Source of the DNA: an uncultured Duncaniella sp.
GTDB lineage: Bacteria > Bacteroidota > Bacteroidia > Bacteroidales > Muribaculaceae
Direction of reading: 5' to 3'
DNA: 64,000 bases
NCBI GenBank assembly: GCA_910578515.1
Contig: CAJTQR010000005.1
Location: forward strand, 248,001-312,000
Shown: one piece after another, positions 49,055-58,583 of the stretch
Position numbering within the stretch: the stretch's first letter is position 1
How the letters are laid out: each line of letters begins with the position of its first letter
Program-made: the position numbers and the translations under genes
Notes under the pieces: generated by a model
Databases searched by the model: none
Told to the model about the DNA's origin: nothing
What the model saw: the letters and a program-made list of their open reading frames with translations, nothing else

Positions 49055-50209
49055 TCAGAGTTGCCCTTTCAAAATTTCAAAGATTTCATCACGGGTAAAC
49101 TTCTTGCAGCAACCGGGGGTAAGCACACAGGTATCGGCTGAATCGCGTAACACCTTTTCATCAGTGATACCCATCTGACTCCAACGTGTAGGCATACCAA
49201 TTTCCTGAATAAAATCTTCAAGAAGATCGATACCTGTATTTGACGCACGCAAATCGTCATTGTCGTGGACGCCCCATACCTCACGAGCCATTCGTGCCAG
49301 TTTCGGTGCGCCTTCCAGCAGATAGTGACGGTAGAGTGCGGGGTGTATCACTGCAAGACCCTGACCGTGGTTGCAGTCGGTGTAAGCACCAACGGCGTGT
49401 TCAATCATGTGGCATTGGAAGTCGGTCTTCTTACCGAGTTTCAACATTCCGTTTTCCGCCATTGCGGAGTTCCACATCAACTCGCCACGGGCAAAGTCAT
49501 CATCAGGATTTGCTATAATGGCACGGATATTTTTAATCACATTACGCATTATCGCCTCGTTGATTTCATCTGAAACATTGGTGGCTAACGGCTGCCCCAT
49601 ATAGGTTTCCATACAATGGCTCAGAGTGTCGAAAGCCCCGCTTATCACCTGTTTCATCGGGAGAGTGAGAGTCAGGTCACTGTCAAGAACTGCAAAACGG
49701 TGGAAGGCTCCGAAAAGAGCTTGCTTGAGTTTCTTTTCCTCGTGGGTTATCACAGCTCCGTTGTTTTGTTCCGCACCGGTGCCGGATGCTGTAACGACAG
49801 CGCCGCATGGAACAAACTCGGTAGGTAAACGGTGTTCATTATAGAACATACCCCAGACATCTTCGTCAGTCTTTGCCTGAGCAGAGATAATCTTGCAGCA
49901 GTCAATTACCGAACCGCCACCAACAGCGAGAATAAAATCAACGCCTTCCTTACGGACAAGTTCTGCACCTTCCTGAACTTTGGCGTAAGTCGGGTTTGGC
50001 ATAATGCCACCGAAATCAACAACGGTTTTGCCTGCATTTTCAAGCCAACCGCGAATTTTGTCATACAGTCCGGTACGTTTCAGTGAGCCGCCACCATAGG
50101 CAAGCATGACAACACTGCCCATATCAGGCATTTCTTTTTTCAGTGCTTCTTCGGCACAGCCTTTCCCAAAATATTGCTTTACGGGATATTGATATGTGAA
50201 TTTTTCCAT
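49055..50209 (-). CDS. Iron-containing alcohol dehydrogenase (BdhA/YqhD type)
   Basis: 384 residues. FTYQYPVKQYFGKGCAEEAL, VVMLAYGGGSLKRTGLYDKI, FILAVGGGSVIDCCKIISAQ (NAD(P) GGGS motif), and the Fe ligands in FDTLSHCMETYMG, IEHAVGAYTDCNHGQGLAVI. Butanol-dehydrogenase-like length and order. It lies 10 bp after the transporter gene at 50220 and may act on alcohols or aldehydes exported or imported by it. Confidence 0.92.
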   Translation of the reverse strand: MEKFTYQYPVKQYFGKGCAEEALKKEMPDMGSVVMLAYGGGSLKRTGLYDKIRGWLENAGKTVVDFGGIMPNPTYAKVQEGAELVRKEGVDFILAVGGGSVIDCCKIISAQAKTDEDVWGMFYNEHRLPTEFVPCGAVVTASGTGAEQNNGAVITHEEKKLKQALFGAFHRFAVLDSDLTLTLPMKQVISGAFDTLSHCMETYMGQPLATNVSDEINEAIMRNVIKNIRAIIANPDDDFARGELMWNSAMAENGMLKLGKKTDFQCHMIEHAVGAYTDCNHGQGLAVIHPALYRHYLLEGAPKLARMAREVWGVHDNDDLRASNTGIDLLEDFIQEIGMPTRWSQMGITDEKVLRDSADTCVLTPGCCKKFTRDEIFEILKGQL

Positions 50210-50219
50210 TTAATATGAT

Positions 50220-51182
50220 TTATTTTTTTGATTGTTTCTTGTTATAATGCCACAGTTGCCAACTGTTTATGATGTTTTGCCACAAGATATAACTACTCGG
50301 AGCAATAGATGTGACTGGCAAAAGATAGGTGTATGAAATCCATATTGCGAATACTGTGTTCTTCTGCCCAAGTCCCTGACCGCCGCTTATTCGGTCTTTA
50401 TAGCAGCCGCCAATGATTTTTCCGGCAGCAAATTGTATGCAGCATGTCAGAAGGCCAATTATCGCAAGGGTCCATATTGTTGCATGGCTCGCATCGCTGT
50501 TAACCAAAGACCGTAGCGTCTGACCGACAACAACCATCAGGGCAATCCCCCAGAGATAGAATGCGAGTGATCCGCAATGTTTAAGAATGATTTCCAACAG
50601 TTTGGGTAAAAATAAGCGTATGCCCCAAGCGAGAAAAAAAGGAAAGATGAGCAAAGGAAATACTTGTCGGCTTATAACCATCAACTGCTGAATGAATGTT
50701 GCATCGCCGCGACCTTCTATAAGAGGAAAAATAACCGGTATGGACACCGCCGCAGCCATATTGCTGATGATTGTATATGATGTGAGTGAGGCTTCATTAC
50801 CTCCCAACTTTCCTGTTATTACTGCCGCTGCGGTTGCTGTCGGAGCAATAAGACACACCATCGCTCCTTCAGCTCCTATTCTGTAAGGAAATGATGGATA
50901 GAAAAATAACACAGCTGCAATCAGCACACATGACAATATCTGGAACAGCACAAGAATCAAATGCCATTTCTTTATCTGCATGTGGCGAGGGTTAATTTTA
51001 CAGAATGTAATGAACAGCATCACAAACACCAATGTCGGGATAAAGAATCCGACAAAACTTTCAACCGGAGCCTTCAATGGAGCCAATACATTTATGCAAT
51101 GGAACATCAGAAACACCAATGTCCCCATTGTTATACTTATTGGCAGCGTCCAGTTTTTCAATATGGCGATTACGTGCCCCAT
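50220..51182 (-). CDS. BASS/AEC-type membrane transporter (tentative)
   Basis: 320 residues with nine or ten hydrophobic segments. The first includes LPISITMGTLVFLMFHCINV; GAEGAMVCLIAPTATAAAVI and GQGLGQKNTVFAIWISYTYL lie at the expected crossover places of bile-acid:sodium-symporter-like proteins. Substrate unknown. It lies between two Fe-ADH genes. Confidence 0.7.
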   Translation of the reverse strand: MGHVIAILKNWTLPISITMGTLVFLMFHCINVLAPLKAPVESFVGFFIPTLVFVMLFITFCKINPRHMQIKKWHLILVLFQILSCVLIAAVLFFYPSFPYRIGAEGAMVCLIAPTATAAAVITGKLGGNEASLTSYTIISNMAAAVSIPVIFPLIEGRGDATFIQQLMVISRQVFPLLIFPFFLAWGIRLFLPKLLEIILKHCGSLAFYLWGIALMVVVGQTLRSLVNSDASHATIWTLAIIGLLTCCIQFAAGKIIGGCYKDRISGGQGLGQKNTVFAIWISYTYLLPVTSIAPSSYILWQNIINSWQLWHYNKKQSKK

Positions 51183-51191
51183 GCTATCTTA

Positions 51192-52403
51192 TTACAGGCA
51201 AGCCTTAAACATATCCACAAGTTCATCAACGGACAAAGCACTGTCGCCCGCAAGTTGCTCTGCCGCATTGCGCAATGTCGCATCATCAGGCACTCTGCCA
51301 TATTCCGAATAACTTGTCGGCACACCGATATTTTTGAAATAGGCTTTAAGCCTGTCACAGCCATAGTTGATAATATTGCTGTCAGATTCAGTGCTATCCG
51401 GAAATATCGAGCATATATAGCGTTTGACATCTTCACCATGATGTATGGCTATTGTTCTGAGCCATTCCGGAAACAGAACTGTAAATGCCTGTCGGTAATG
51501 CAATGGCATACAGAGGCGGATAATCTCAACATCATTATAAAGGCTGAAACACCATGATAACTGCTTGCCACAATACAGCAGTTTGCTTGTAGTCATTGCC
51601 GAAGCCCACATCTGAGCGGCACGGGCATCGTAATCAGTCGGATTCGACTGAACGGCTTTTATACTGTCACGCACGGTGTTCATGATGCTTACTCCAAACC
51701 TGTCAGTCAGTGGGAATGAGCCGCCAAGAAACGGAACACTTGCCTGAATGAATGTCACAGCCCCGGCGTATGCACTTTGCACGGCATCAAGAGTAAACGT
51801 AAACTCTGGATTAAGCAGTGAAAAGTCGGCAAAGAAGCCATATAATGAGCCGTGTTCACCTGTTTCGAGATCGTCAATCTCTGCCGAGGCATCTGCTTCC
51901 GAACCACCGGAGGGATATGTCGGAACACTTCCGATGAGAAGCCGGTCTTCTTTTCCGGTCACCGGTTTCTTAAATGTAAGATAATCCCATATGTCGTCAT
52001 GCTTTGCTCCGAAAGCTATCATCTTGGCAATGTCCATGCAGGAACAACCGCCGATTCCTATCACACATTCCACATTATTGCTTCGGCATATCTCTATACC
52101 CTTTTTGACAAAGGCGTAATGTGGTCCGATACAATTAGGTAAGTCGAACCATCTTATTCCATTTGTCTGCAATTCGGAAACAATGGCATCATATGCTCCA
52201 TTTTGTTTTGCTGAACCACCGCCATACACGAGCAGGACATTTTTCTTACCATTCAGCAATTCAGGCAGATGCGATACGGCATCTTTGCCAAAATATACAT
52301 TTATAGGTGTCTGGAAATGGAAATTACTGCAAGTGTAATTTGCCTTATTGGTCTTGTCCTTATCAAGAACCGCAGTCATTCTGCTTTGAGTATATTCTCC
52401 CAT
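51192..52403 (-). CDS. Iron-containing alcohol dehydrogenase (second)
   Basis: 403 residues with an N-terminal extension of about 25 residues. NVLLVYGGGSAKQNGAYDAI, VECVIGIGGCSCMDIAKMIA (GGGS replaced by GGCS), YPSGGSEADASAEIDD. The usual iron-site His are less obvious than in the paralogue at 49055: TYS/CFSLYNDVEIIRLCMPLH and AIHHGEDVKRY carry candidate His residues. It may have altered metal or substrate use. Family call solid, activity uncertain. Confidence 0.85.
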   Translation of the reverse strand: MGEYTQSRMTAVLDKDKTNKANYTCSNFHFQTPINVYFGKDAVSHLPELLNGKKNVLLVYGGGSAKQNGAYDAIVSELQTNGIRWFDLPNCIGPHYAFVKKGIEICRSNNVECVIGIGGCSCMDIAKMIAFGAKHDDIWDYLTFKKPVTGKEDRLLIGSVPTYPSGGSEADASAEIDDLETGEHGSLYGFFADFSLLNPEFTFTLDAVQSAYAGAVTFIQASVPFLGGSFPLTDRFGVSIMNTVRDSIKAVQSNPTDYDARAAQMWASAMTTSKLLYCGKQLSWCFSLYNDVEIIRLCMPLHYRQAFTVLFPEWLRTIAIHHGEDVKRYICSIFPDSTESDSNIINYGCDRLKAYFKNIGVPTSYSEYGRVPDDATLRNAAEQLAGDSALSVDELVDMFKACL

Positions 52404-52411
52404 AGGTGTTA

Positions 52412-53544
52412 TTATTTTAGAGTTGACATATCAATGACATAGCGGAATTTAACCTTGCCATCGCGCACTTTGTCGTATGCCTCAGTTATCTTTTCCGCAT
52501 CAGCCGGAATAATCTCAACTTCGGGATAGATGTTGTTTTCTACCGAGTAGTTGATCGCCTCCTGCGTTTCAGGAATACTACCTATACGGGAGCCGAAAAG
52601 TCTGCGGTCAGCCATTCCGATGAAAGAACGCATTGAGATTGTCGGCATATCCTCGTTTGACGGAATACCGACTATGCACATCTGGCCGTTCCACTTCAGC
52701 ATCTTCATATACTGAATGGGTCATAATTGGTCGGGATGGTGCTTATAATAAAATCGAAGGGGTTGTCAAGACCTTTCATTTCATCAGAATTAGTGACATT
52801 CACATACCGTTCCGCCCCGAGATTTGCGGCATCTCCTCGTTTATCCTCAGTTAAATCAAATACTGTAACATCAGCACCGAAGTGTTTTAGATAACGTACT
52901 GCCATATAACCAAGACCTCCAAAACCTGCAACTCCTACTTTATCGCCGGCTTTAACTCCGGCAAATTTAATCGGCGAATAGGTTGTGATTCCGGCACACA
53001 GCAACGGGGCGACTCTTGACAAATCTGCATTTTGCGGAATAAGTATCGCGTAGTCCTCAGATATAACATAGTTATTGGAATAACCACCCTGTGTACGTTC
53101 ATTATTATGATAAGGGTCATGATTGTGGTAAGTTGAAACTGTGTGGCTGCAATAATGCTCCTGTCCATTCTTGCAAAAATCACATTCATGGCATGAGTTG
53201 ATTATACAGCACACACCGGCATAATCTCCGACTTTGAATTTTGTGACATTCTTGCCCACTTTGACAACCTTTCCTGCAATCTCGTGTCCCGGAACCATTG
53301 GATATTCTTCCTTGCGCCATTCGCCGTGAACATTGTGCAGGTCGCTGTGACAGATACCGGAATAAAGAATTTCAATCTGTATCTCGTCATCTCCGACAGC
53401 ATGACGGTTGAACTCGTAAGGCTTGAATACGCCCGTTTCATCGAAAGCAGCAAAGCCTTTAGTCGGGATTGAATCCTGTGCTTGCAACCCTGTGGCATAA
53501 ACCAATACCATTGCGATACCTGCCAATATTGTAAATCCTTTCAT
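52412..53544 (-). pseudogene. Zinc-dependent NAD(P) alcohol dehydrogenase (YahK-like), frameshifted, with signal peptide
   Basis: From 53544: signal-peptide-like MKGFTILAGIAMVLVYATGL-QAQ, then SGICHSDLH, VPGHEIAGKV (catalytic zinc), CHECDFCKNGQEHYC (structural zinc) and VGVAGFGGLGYMAVRYLKHF (NADP site). The frame ends at 52705 after DFIISTIPTNYDPFS; one inserted base (AGT-TAT-ATG for AGTATATG) would join it to MKMLKWNGQMCIVGIPSNED and VKFRYVIDMSTL, ending at 52412 for about 377 residues. The break is not in a homopolymer. Either real decay or an assembly error. The exported form of a normally cytoplasmic enzyme is unusual. Confidence 0.85.
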
Positions 53545-53550
53545 GATTGA

Positions 53551-54270
53551 TTACTCCGATATATTATGGAATTTGTAACGTAACCAGACAATGCCATGAG
53601 GCATTTGCGCCACTGAGAGAAGCTCCAGAGCCTGACCCTCCGCCGGACGTTCTTCCGAGTGTCCGAGGTATTCAAAGATTGACGGTGCGGTGGTCAGCCC
53701 GTCTATTCCGGGATAGATCACAAGGCTCAATTCATTGATAAGTCCTTGTGCAAGCATAGCTCCGTCAATTATGCCTCCGCCTTGCAGGGATATGGTATTG
53801 ACATTGAAATAGTGCTTAACAAGAGTGAAAACCTTACGGAGGTTGTGAACATCATCCACCACAAGATACGACACACCCTTTTCTTCAAGAGCCGCAAGAT
53901 AGTCTGTTGTGGCATTCTTACCTATAATAGTAAGAATATTGTCGCCACGCAGACGGTCAGAGGTGAAAAATATATCGGCATCCGGGTCAATCGTGATAAA
54001 CAGCCTCGATGAAGTTCTGTTGCCCACAAATACCTTTCCGCTTTCGCCCAACGGTTCTCCTGTAGGCATAAATTTGTACGGAAAAGCCTCGCGGGTGGTC
54101 GCCTTTCCGAACATCCACGCATCAGTGTCAAGGCTCTTGCCTATTGCAGCGTATTCTTTGAACAGCTCAGACGGATTTGTACCGTCGAATGGAGCGGTCC
54201 AGCGTCCGGGCAACAGACGCCCATCGACTGAACTCATTATGTGGCATATTACTTTAGGTGTCATTATCAT
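53551..54270 (-). CDS. RibD C-terminal/dihydrofolate-reductase-like reductase
   Basis: 239 residues. VICHIMSSVDGRLLPGRW opens the DHFR-like fold; DAWMFGKATTREAF, LAALEEKGVSYLVVD, TISLQGGGIIDGAMLAQGLI (G-G-G motif) and LINELSLVIYPGIDG follow the RibD-C pattern. Reduces an unknown NAD(P)H-linked substrate. Overlaps the AKR gene by 4 bp (ATGA). Confidence 0.88.
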   Translation of the reverse strand: MIMTPKVICHIMSSVDGRLLPGRWTAPFDGTNPSELFKEYAAIGKSLDTDAWMFGKATTREAFPYKFMPTGEPLGESGKVFVGNRTSSRLFITIDPDADIFFTSDRLRGDNILTIIGKNATTDYLAALEEKGVSYLVVDDVHNLRKVFTLVKHYFNVNTISLQGGGIIDGAMLAQGLINELSLVIYPGIDGLTTAPSIFEYLGHSEERPAEGQALELLSVAQMPHGIVWLRYKFHNISE

Positions 54271-55277
54271 GCTTTTTGTGATTCTACAATTTTGGAGCCG
54301 CCAAAAACTTCACTCATCGGTATGCTGTCAAGTTGGCGGTCGATTGCCTCTACTTCCTCAGTTGATAGGATTATATCAGCTGCACCGATGTTTTCTTTCA
54401 GTCGGCAAAGGTGGCGTGTGCCGGGGATAGGCACGATATATGGTTTCTTACACAGCATCCACGCAAGAGAAATCTGCGACGGAGTTGCGTGTTTTTCATC
54501 GGCAAGCCGACGTATAAGTTCAAACAGCATTTCGTTTTCCTCAAAACTCTCCCGGCTGAACTGAGGCATGGCTGCCCTATAATCATTCTTCGGATTGAAT
54601 TTTGAGTCGGCGGTATAGAAGTCCGACAACAGACCATTGGCAAGCGGAGAGAACGCGATAAAGCCTACATTCAATTCCTCAAGCGTCGGGAAAATATCCT
54701 CGTGCCATCTTGCCATCATCGAATAGCGGTTCTGTATAGCCGTTACGGGACATACCGCATGGGCGCGACGGAGATATTCTTCATTAGTTTCCGATATACC
54801 CCAATGGAGTATCTTGCCCTCCTGTATCAGTTGCGACATAGTATCTGCTACAATTTCCGGCTCAACATCCAGGTCTATGCGGTGTTGCAGATATAGGTCG
54901 ATATGGTCGGTTTGCAGGCGACGTAGAGAGCCATCAACGGCTTTCCTGATGCTATTGGGTGTTGAATCCGGTATCAGAGGATAAGGTCCCGGCTCGTGCG
55001 ATTTGTCGAATGTAAGACCAAATTTTGTTGTGATTACAACCTTATCACGGTAAGGCTTCAATGCTTCTCCAAGTAATTCCTCGTTATCATGAGGATTTGT
55101 ATCCGTGCCGTAAATTTCAGCGGTATCAAACAATGTGTAACCCATCTCCACTGCATCTGCAAGGAGTGTTTTCATTGACTTTTTATCAGCGGGTGCGCCG
55201 TATGCGTGGCTCATGCCCATACATCCGAGGCCCACCGAGGATACCGTTAATCCAGAAATTGTACGAAAGTTATTCAT
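54267..55277 (-). CDS. Aldo/keto reductase (AKR13-like)
   Basis: 336 residues. GLGCMGMSHAYGAPADKKSM, YTLFDTAEIYGTDTNPHDNE (Asp/Tyr), VVITTKFGL (Lys), LYLQHRID (His) and QISLAWMLCKKPYIVPIPGT. Usual NADP-dependent aldehyde/quinone reductase features. Overlaps RibD-like gene. No export signal. Confidence 0.93.
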   Translation of the reverse strand: MNNFRTISGLTVSSVGLGCMGMSHAYGAPADKKSMKTLLADAVEMGYTLFDTAEIYGTDTNPHDNEELLGEALKPYRDKVVITTKFGLTFDKSHEPGPYPLIPDSTPNSIRKAVDGSLRRLQTDHIDLYLQHRIDLDVEPEIVADTMSQLIQEGKILHWGISETNEEYLRRAHAVCPVTAIQNRYSMMARWHEDIFPTLEELNVGFIAFSPLANGLLSDFYTADSKFNPKNDYRAAMPQFSRESFEENEMLFELIRRLADEKHATPSQISLAWMLCKKPYIVPIPGTRHLCRLKENIGAADIILSTEEVEAIDRQLDSIPMSEVFGGSKIVESQKA

Positions 55278-55286
55278 TTGATATAT

Positions 55287-55793
55287 TTATTTAACATTTA
55301 GAGATCGGTGTTTGCGCCACGGCTTAAAAACAGAGATTACAACAAGAAAAATCAGTGCTATTGCTTGATAGAATGATGCGTCTCGAGCCATTTTTAGTGA
55401 GGTAAGTACCTGATTGTTGTTCAATGCAGCATCATAATTTTGAAGTATCGTACTATAAGCGTGTTGACAAGCCGGATAAAAGACCAGTGATGCAAGCAGG
55501 ATCACGATACCACAAACTATCCACTTAACAATAATCCATCGTTGCTTAAAAAAGCCCCACGGCGTGAGCAGACCGTAAAAAATTCCTGTGCCAATGCTCA
55601 ATATCGCCGCAGGAACAGTAAGAAGTCTGTCAATCCAAACCATACACTTATAATACATGAAAAGCTCCTGACCTGTATCATAAGAAATCCATGAAAGAAC
55701 CCACATTGCAATAATGCTTACAGTCCATGTCATGACTACAAGCAAATGCAGGATTTTCAAAATCTTAGTGCCGGTAGGATTGAGTTGTAGCAT
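55287..55793 (-). CDS. DUF2269-like membrane protein (tentative)
   Basis: 168 residues with four hydrophobic helices (ILKILHLLVVMTWTVSIIAM, LTVPAAILSIGTGIFYGLL, WIVCGIVILLASLVFYPAC, AIALIFLVVISVF). The LHLL...W pattern with His in helix 1 is like DUF2269/heme-linked small membrane proteins. ATG overlaps the stop of the flavodoxin-esterase gene by one base. Confidence 0.65.
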   Translation of the reverse strand: MLQLNPTGTKILKILHLLVVMTWTVSIIAMWVLSWISYDTGQELFMYYKCMVWIDRLLTVPAAILSIGTGIFYGLLTPWGFFKQRWIIVKWIVCGIVILLASLVFYPACQHAYSTILQNYDAALNNNQVLTSLKMARDASFYQAIALIFLVVISVFKPWRKHRSLNVK

Positions 55794-57358
55794 TAGTTTG
55801 TCTTTAATACCTTACGAGTTGAATTGCCGGATTTTACGATGTATATTCCGTTGCTGAGAGTATCAGGAGATACTGCCCGACCTTTTAAGTCATAGTATGT
55901 TTCAGGTGTGTTTGCAGCCATATCTGCATTTATTGTATTTATAGCCGCAGAGTTACCCTGCATAATCGGAATGAGGAAAGCATCAAAATCATTCCCCCAG
56001 ATTGAGGCATTGCCTCCGCTGCCATATCCATGTGGGTACCCCTCGAGCACCTTGGTTTCAACCCTGACTCCTGCTTCTTTCACTGCATTTGAGTTTTGGG
56101 TAAACTGTCCGGCAAAGCCGTCACGTGTGCCCCAGCAATAGAAGGCGGGAGGAAGGTTAGCTGCACGGAGTGTTTCAACATTGTTCATTGATACGCTCAA
56201 TCTTCCATAAAAAGAATATATCATGCCCACAGCACAGGCTGAAACAGGCACATTGTCAAGTTCATCCGGACGATATGAGCTGTCGAGAGCCGTACCGTTG
56301 GTAAGGTCACGCCAGTTCAGCAGAACTTCACCATTCAATATACCTCCGGCCGAGAATCCGACAAGTGCGATGTTTTCTGGATTGATACGATAGTCTTCAG
56401 CATGAGCTTTTACATATCGTATCGTCCTTTGCAGGTCAGTTGCGCTGGCCTGAATGGAATAAGGATTGATGCGGTAGTTAACAATAAAGCACTGGTATCC
56501 CATCGGTACAAGCATATCGGCTATATCGTAGCCCTCGTTCTGCATACTGCGGAAGGCAAATGCTCCACCGGGACAAATCATCACGGCACCTTTGGGTTGA
56601 ACATTCTCAGGCACTGTATATACCAGCATATTGGGTATAAAGTCAGGGCCATCGGAATTATTCACATTCTCACGGAACCCGGGAATATTGCCACGTTGCC
56701 AAAGTTCCACTGTCCCTTCCATCGGTGCTGTCGCACCTCCGGGGTTAAGACTGCCATACTGCTGGTTGATAAGGTCAATCCATGTCTGTATGCGGCTTTC
56801 ATTGATAGACCCGCTTGTCAATCCCAGTCCTTCAAGATGTTCGGCATCAGGTGTCATATCCACAATCGCCTGAAGGGTTTCATCACGGTAGGTTGATGCG
56901 TATGTTGTAAAGGGAACAACGGTTTTACCCTCAAAATCGTAGCTTTCCGCAAAAGTATGGAGAATCATGGGAGCGGTATGCCACCACACCGGGCCACCGA
57001 GAAAAACAACGTCATATTCATCCCAGTTTGCAACACTGTTTTTTATGGCTGGACGAGCATTGCTGTCGCGTTCCTCCAATGCTACTTCAGTGCAAGGTGT
57101 ATATGATGTCGGATATGGATTGACCGGCTCGATTTCAAACAGGTCGCCCCCTGTGATTGCCTGTACCTGCTGAGCCATGCGTCTGGTAGTACCGCCCCAA
57201 GAGAAATAGGCAATCAAAACTTTTTTCCCTGAAAAATAATCAGAGCCTCCTTCTTCGCCCGGTTGTACCGGTTGTGGCTGTTCGGGCATTTCAGGTTCAT
57301 TTGCGCTGCATGATGTGAAAGTCAACAGCATCAGAAGTGAAAAAATAAAATGCTTCAT
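55793..57358 (-). CDS. Lipoprotein fusion of flavodoxin-like and esterase domains with a C-terminal T9SS-like tail
   Basis: 521 residues. Lipobox FTSCSA (residue ~17); flavodoxin-like domain about 45-200 (VLIAYFSWGGTTRRMAQQVQ FMN loop, VVFLGGPVWWHTAPM); then an alpha/beta-hydrolase (VMICPGGAFAFRSM oxyanion stretch, IALVGFSAGGIL nucleophile elbow G-x-S-x-G, and YPHGYG near the catalytic His). The last 35 residues (YYDLKGRAVSPDTLSNGIYI ...KVLK) resemble a T9SS sorting domain. The combination of lipoprotein signal and T9SS tail is odd. Paralogue of the flavodoxin at 57612. Confidence 0.87.
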   Translation of the reverse strand: MKHFIFSLLMLLTFTSCSANEPEMPEQPQPVQPGEEGGSDYFSGKKVLIAYFSWGGTTRRMAQQVQAITGGDLFEIEPVNPYPTSYTPCTEVALEERDSNARPAIKNSVANWDEYDVVFLGGPVWWHTAPMILHTFAESYDFEGKTVVPFTTYASTYRDETLQAIVDMTPDAEHLEGLGLTSGSINESRIQTWIDLINQQYGSLNPGGATAPMEGTVELWQRGNIPGFRENVNNSDGPDFIPNMLVYTVPENVQPKGAVMICPGGAFAFRSMQNEGYDIADMLVPMGYQCFIVNYRINPYSIQASATDLQRTIRYVKAHAEDYRINPENIALVGFSAGGILNGEVLLNWRDLTNGTALDSSYRPDELDNVPVSACAVGMIYSFYGRLSVSMNNVETLRAANLPPAFYCWGTRDGFAGQFTQNSNAVKEAGVRVETKVLEGYPHGYGSGGNASIWGNDFDAFLIPIMQGNSAAINTINADMAANTPETYYDLKGRAVSPDTLSNGIYIVKSGNSTRKVLKTN

Positions 57359-57419
57359 ACTCGTTGTGGTTTTAGAATTTTACTGATACAACGGCGAAGC
57401 CCTCGCGAGTCGGTATAAA

Positions 57420-57446
57420 GCGCATGTCGGTCGCAGACCGGTGCGC
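57420..57446. repeat. Dispersed hairpin repeat, copy 3 (inverted orientation)
   Basis: GCGCATGTCGG-TCGCAGA-CCGGTGCGC; its reverse complement has the same arms as the copies at 21286 and 26156 with a new loop. Confidence 0.75.
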
Positions 57447-57559
57447 GTTGGCTTGCCATTATATCCGACCGCAAAATTACAGACAGACTGCGAAGATGTT
57501 ATTATTCTTTTTTCGGCTCGTTATTCCAAAATTTCCGAAAAATATCCGGCTCATTATAT

Positions 57560-57595
57560 GATAAAAAGAAGAACGACATGGGTCCCGTCCTTCTT
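57560..57595 (-). terminator. Terminator after the flavodoxin gene at 57612
   Basis: On the minus strand AAGAAGGACG (57595-57586) pairs with CGTTCTTCTT (57575-57566, one mismatch), followed by TTTTAT. Confidence 0.7.
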
Positions 57596-57611
57596 CCTTC
57601 ATCTGGTTGGT

Positions 57612-58358
57612 TTATAAAACAATTTTATATGTCTTAGAGGGGCTTTTCACAATAAATATACCCTTTAGATTTGTCGTGTCTTTTATGATGCGTCCATTCA
57701 AATCGTATATCGTTACATCATTGGAATTGAAATCTATCGACACATCTTCAATCCCGGCATTATTATCGGGATGTGATTCTTCCCACACTGCACTGATACG
57801 GTTTACCCATGCCTCTACACCGCTGGTCGAGCCTGTTGTACCAAGACCTTCAAGGTGCTCGGCTTCAGGTGTCATATCTACGATAGCTTGCAATGTTTCA
57901 TCACGATATGTTGCTGCATAAGTGCAGAAAGGAACAACCGTCTTTCCTCCAAAATCGTAGCTCTCTGCGAAAGTATGGATAATCATAGGAGCGGTGTGCC
58001 ACCATACCGGACAGCCAATGAAAACAATATCATAGTCTGCCCAGTTTTCAACGCGGTTCTTGATTTCAGGACGTGCGTTATTGTTTTTTTCTTCAAGTGC
58101 CACTTCCGTGCAAGGTGTGTAAGATGTGGGATAAGGCACAACAGGCTCAATCTCAAAGATGTCACCTTTTGTCACATTCTCAATTGTTTCTGCCATACGG
58201 CGGGTAGTGCCACCCCACGAAAAGTACGCGACAAGAACCTTTTTGCCGTTAAACAGAGTTCCATCACTTGCCGATGCCAGCTGGGGCACATCATTCTCGG
58301 TCGCGCTACATGACAAGATCGTCAAGAGCATCATGAATAAGGCGAAAAACTTTTTCAT
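57612..58358 (-). CDS. Flavodoxin-like lipoprotein with T9SS-like tail
   Basis: 248 residues. Lipobox LSCSA; flavodoxin domain (VLVAYFSWGGTTRRMAETIE, VFIGCPVWWHTAPMIIHTFA) close to the fusion protein at 55793; C-terminal VTIYDLNGRIIKD and GIFIVKSPSKTYKIVL resemble a T9SS tail. Carries out FMN-linked electron transfer, if folded, outside the cytoplasm. -7 element TAACTTTG at 58423-58416. Confidence 0.88.
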   Translation of the reverse strand: MKKFFALFMMLLTILSCSATENDVPQLASASDGTLFNGKKVLVAYFSWGGTTRRMAETIENVTKGDIFEIEPVVPYPTSYTPCTEVALEEKNNNARPEIKNRVENWADYDIVFIGCPVWWHTAPMIIHTFAESYDFGGKTVVPFCTYAATYRDETLQAIVDMTPEAEHLEGLGTTGSTSGVEAWVNRISAVWEESHPDNNAGIEDVSIDFNSNDVTIYDLNGRIIKDTTNLKGIFIVKSPSKTYKIVL

Positions 58359-58415
58359 ATCCGTTGTTAAGTTGTGTTTGAAGTGCGATAATTATGGTTT
58401 TTCGAAATCACGCTG

Positions 58416-58423
58416 CAAAGTTA
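58416..58423 (-). promoter_or_regulatory. -7 element of the flavodoxin gene at 57612
   Basis: TAACTTTG on the minus strand, about 58 bp before the ATG at 58358. Confidence 0.5.
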
Positions 58424-58553
58424 CATCTGCCTTATGTCTTGGGCATTACACTTTTTGCTGTTGTTCTTGCAAAAATTTCTGAATCAAGGCAAAAACGGAA
58501 AAAATGGCAATAGTTGCAGAATTTATTGTTATGCCTTTATGTCTGTCTGCTTG

Positions 58554-58561
58554 TAATTTTG
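58554..58561 (+). promoter_or_regulatory. -7 element of the rightward redox operon
   Basis: TAATTTTG, 22 bp before the ATG at 58584. Confidence 0.55.
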
Positions 58562-58583
58562 CATTGTAATAAATTTTCTAATC

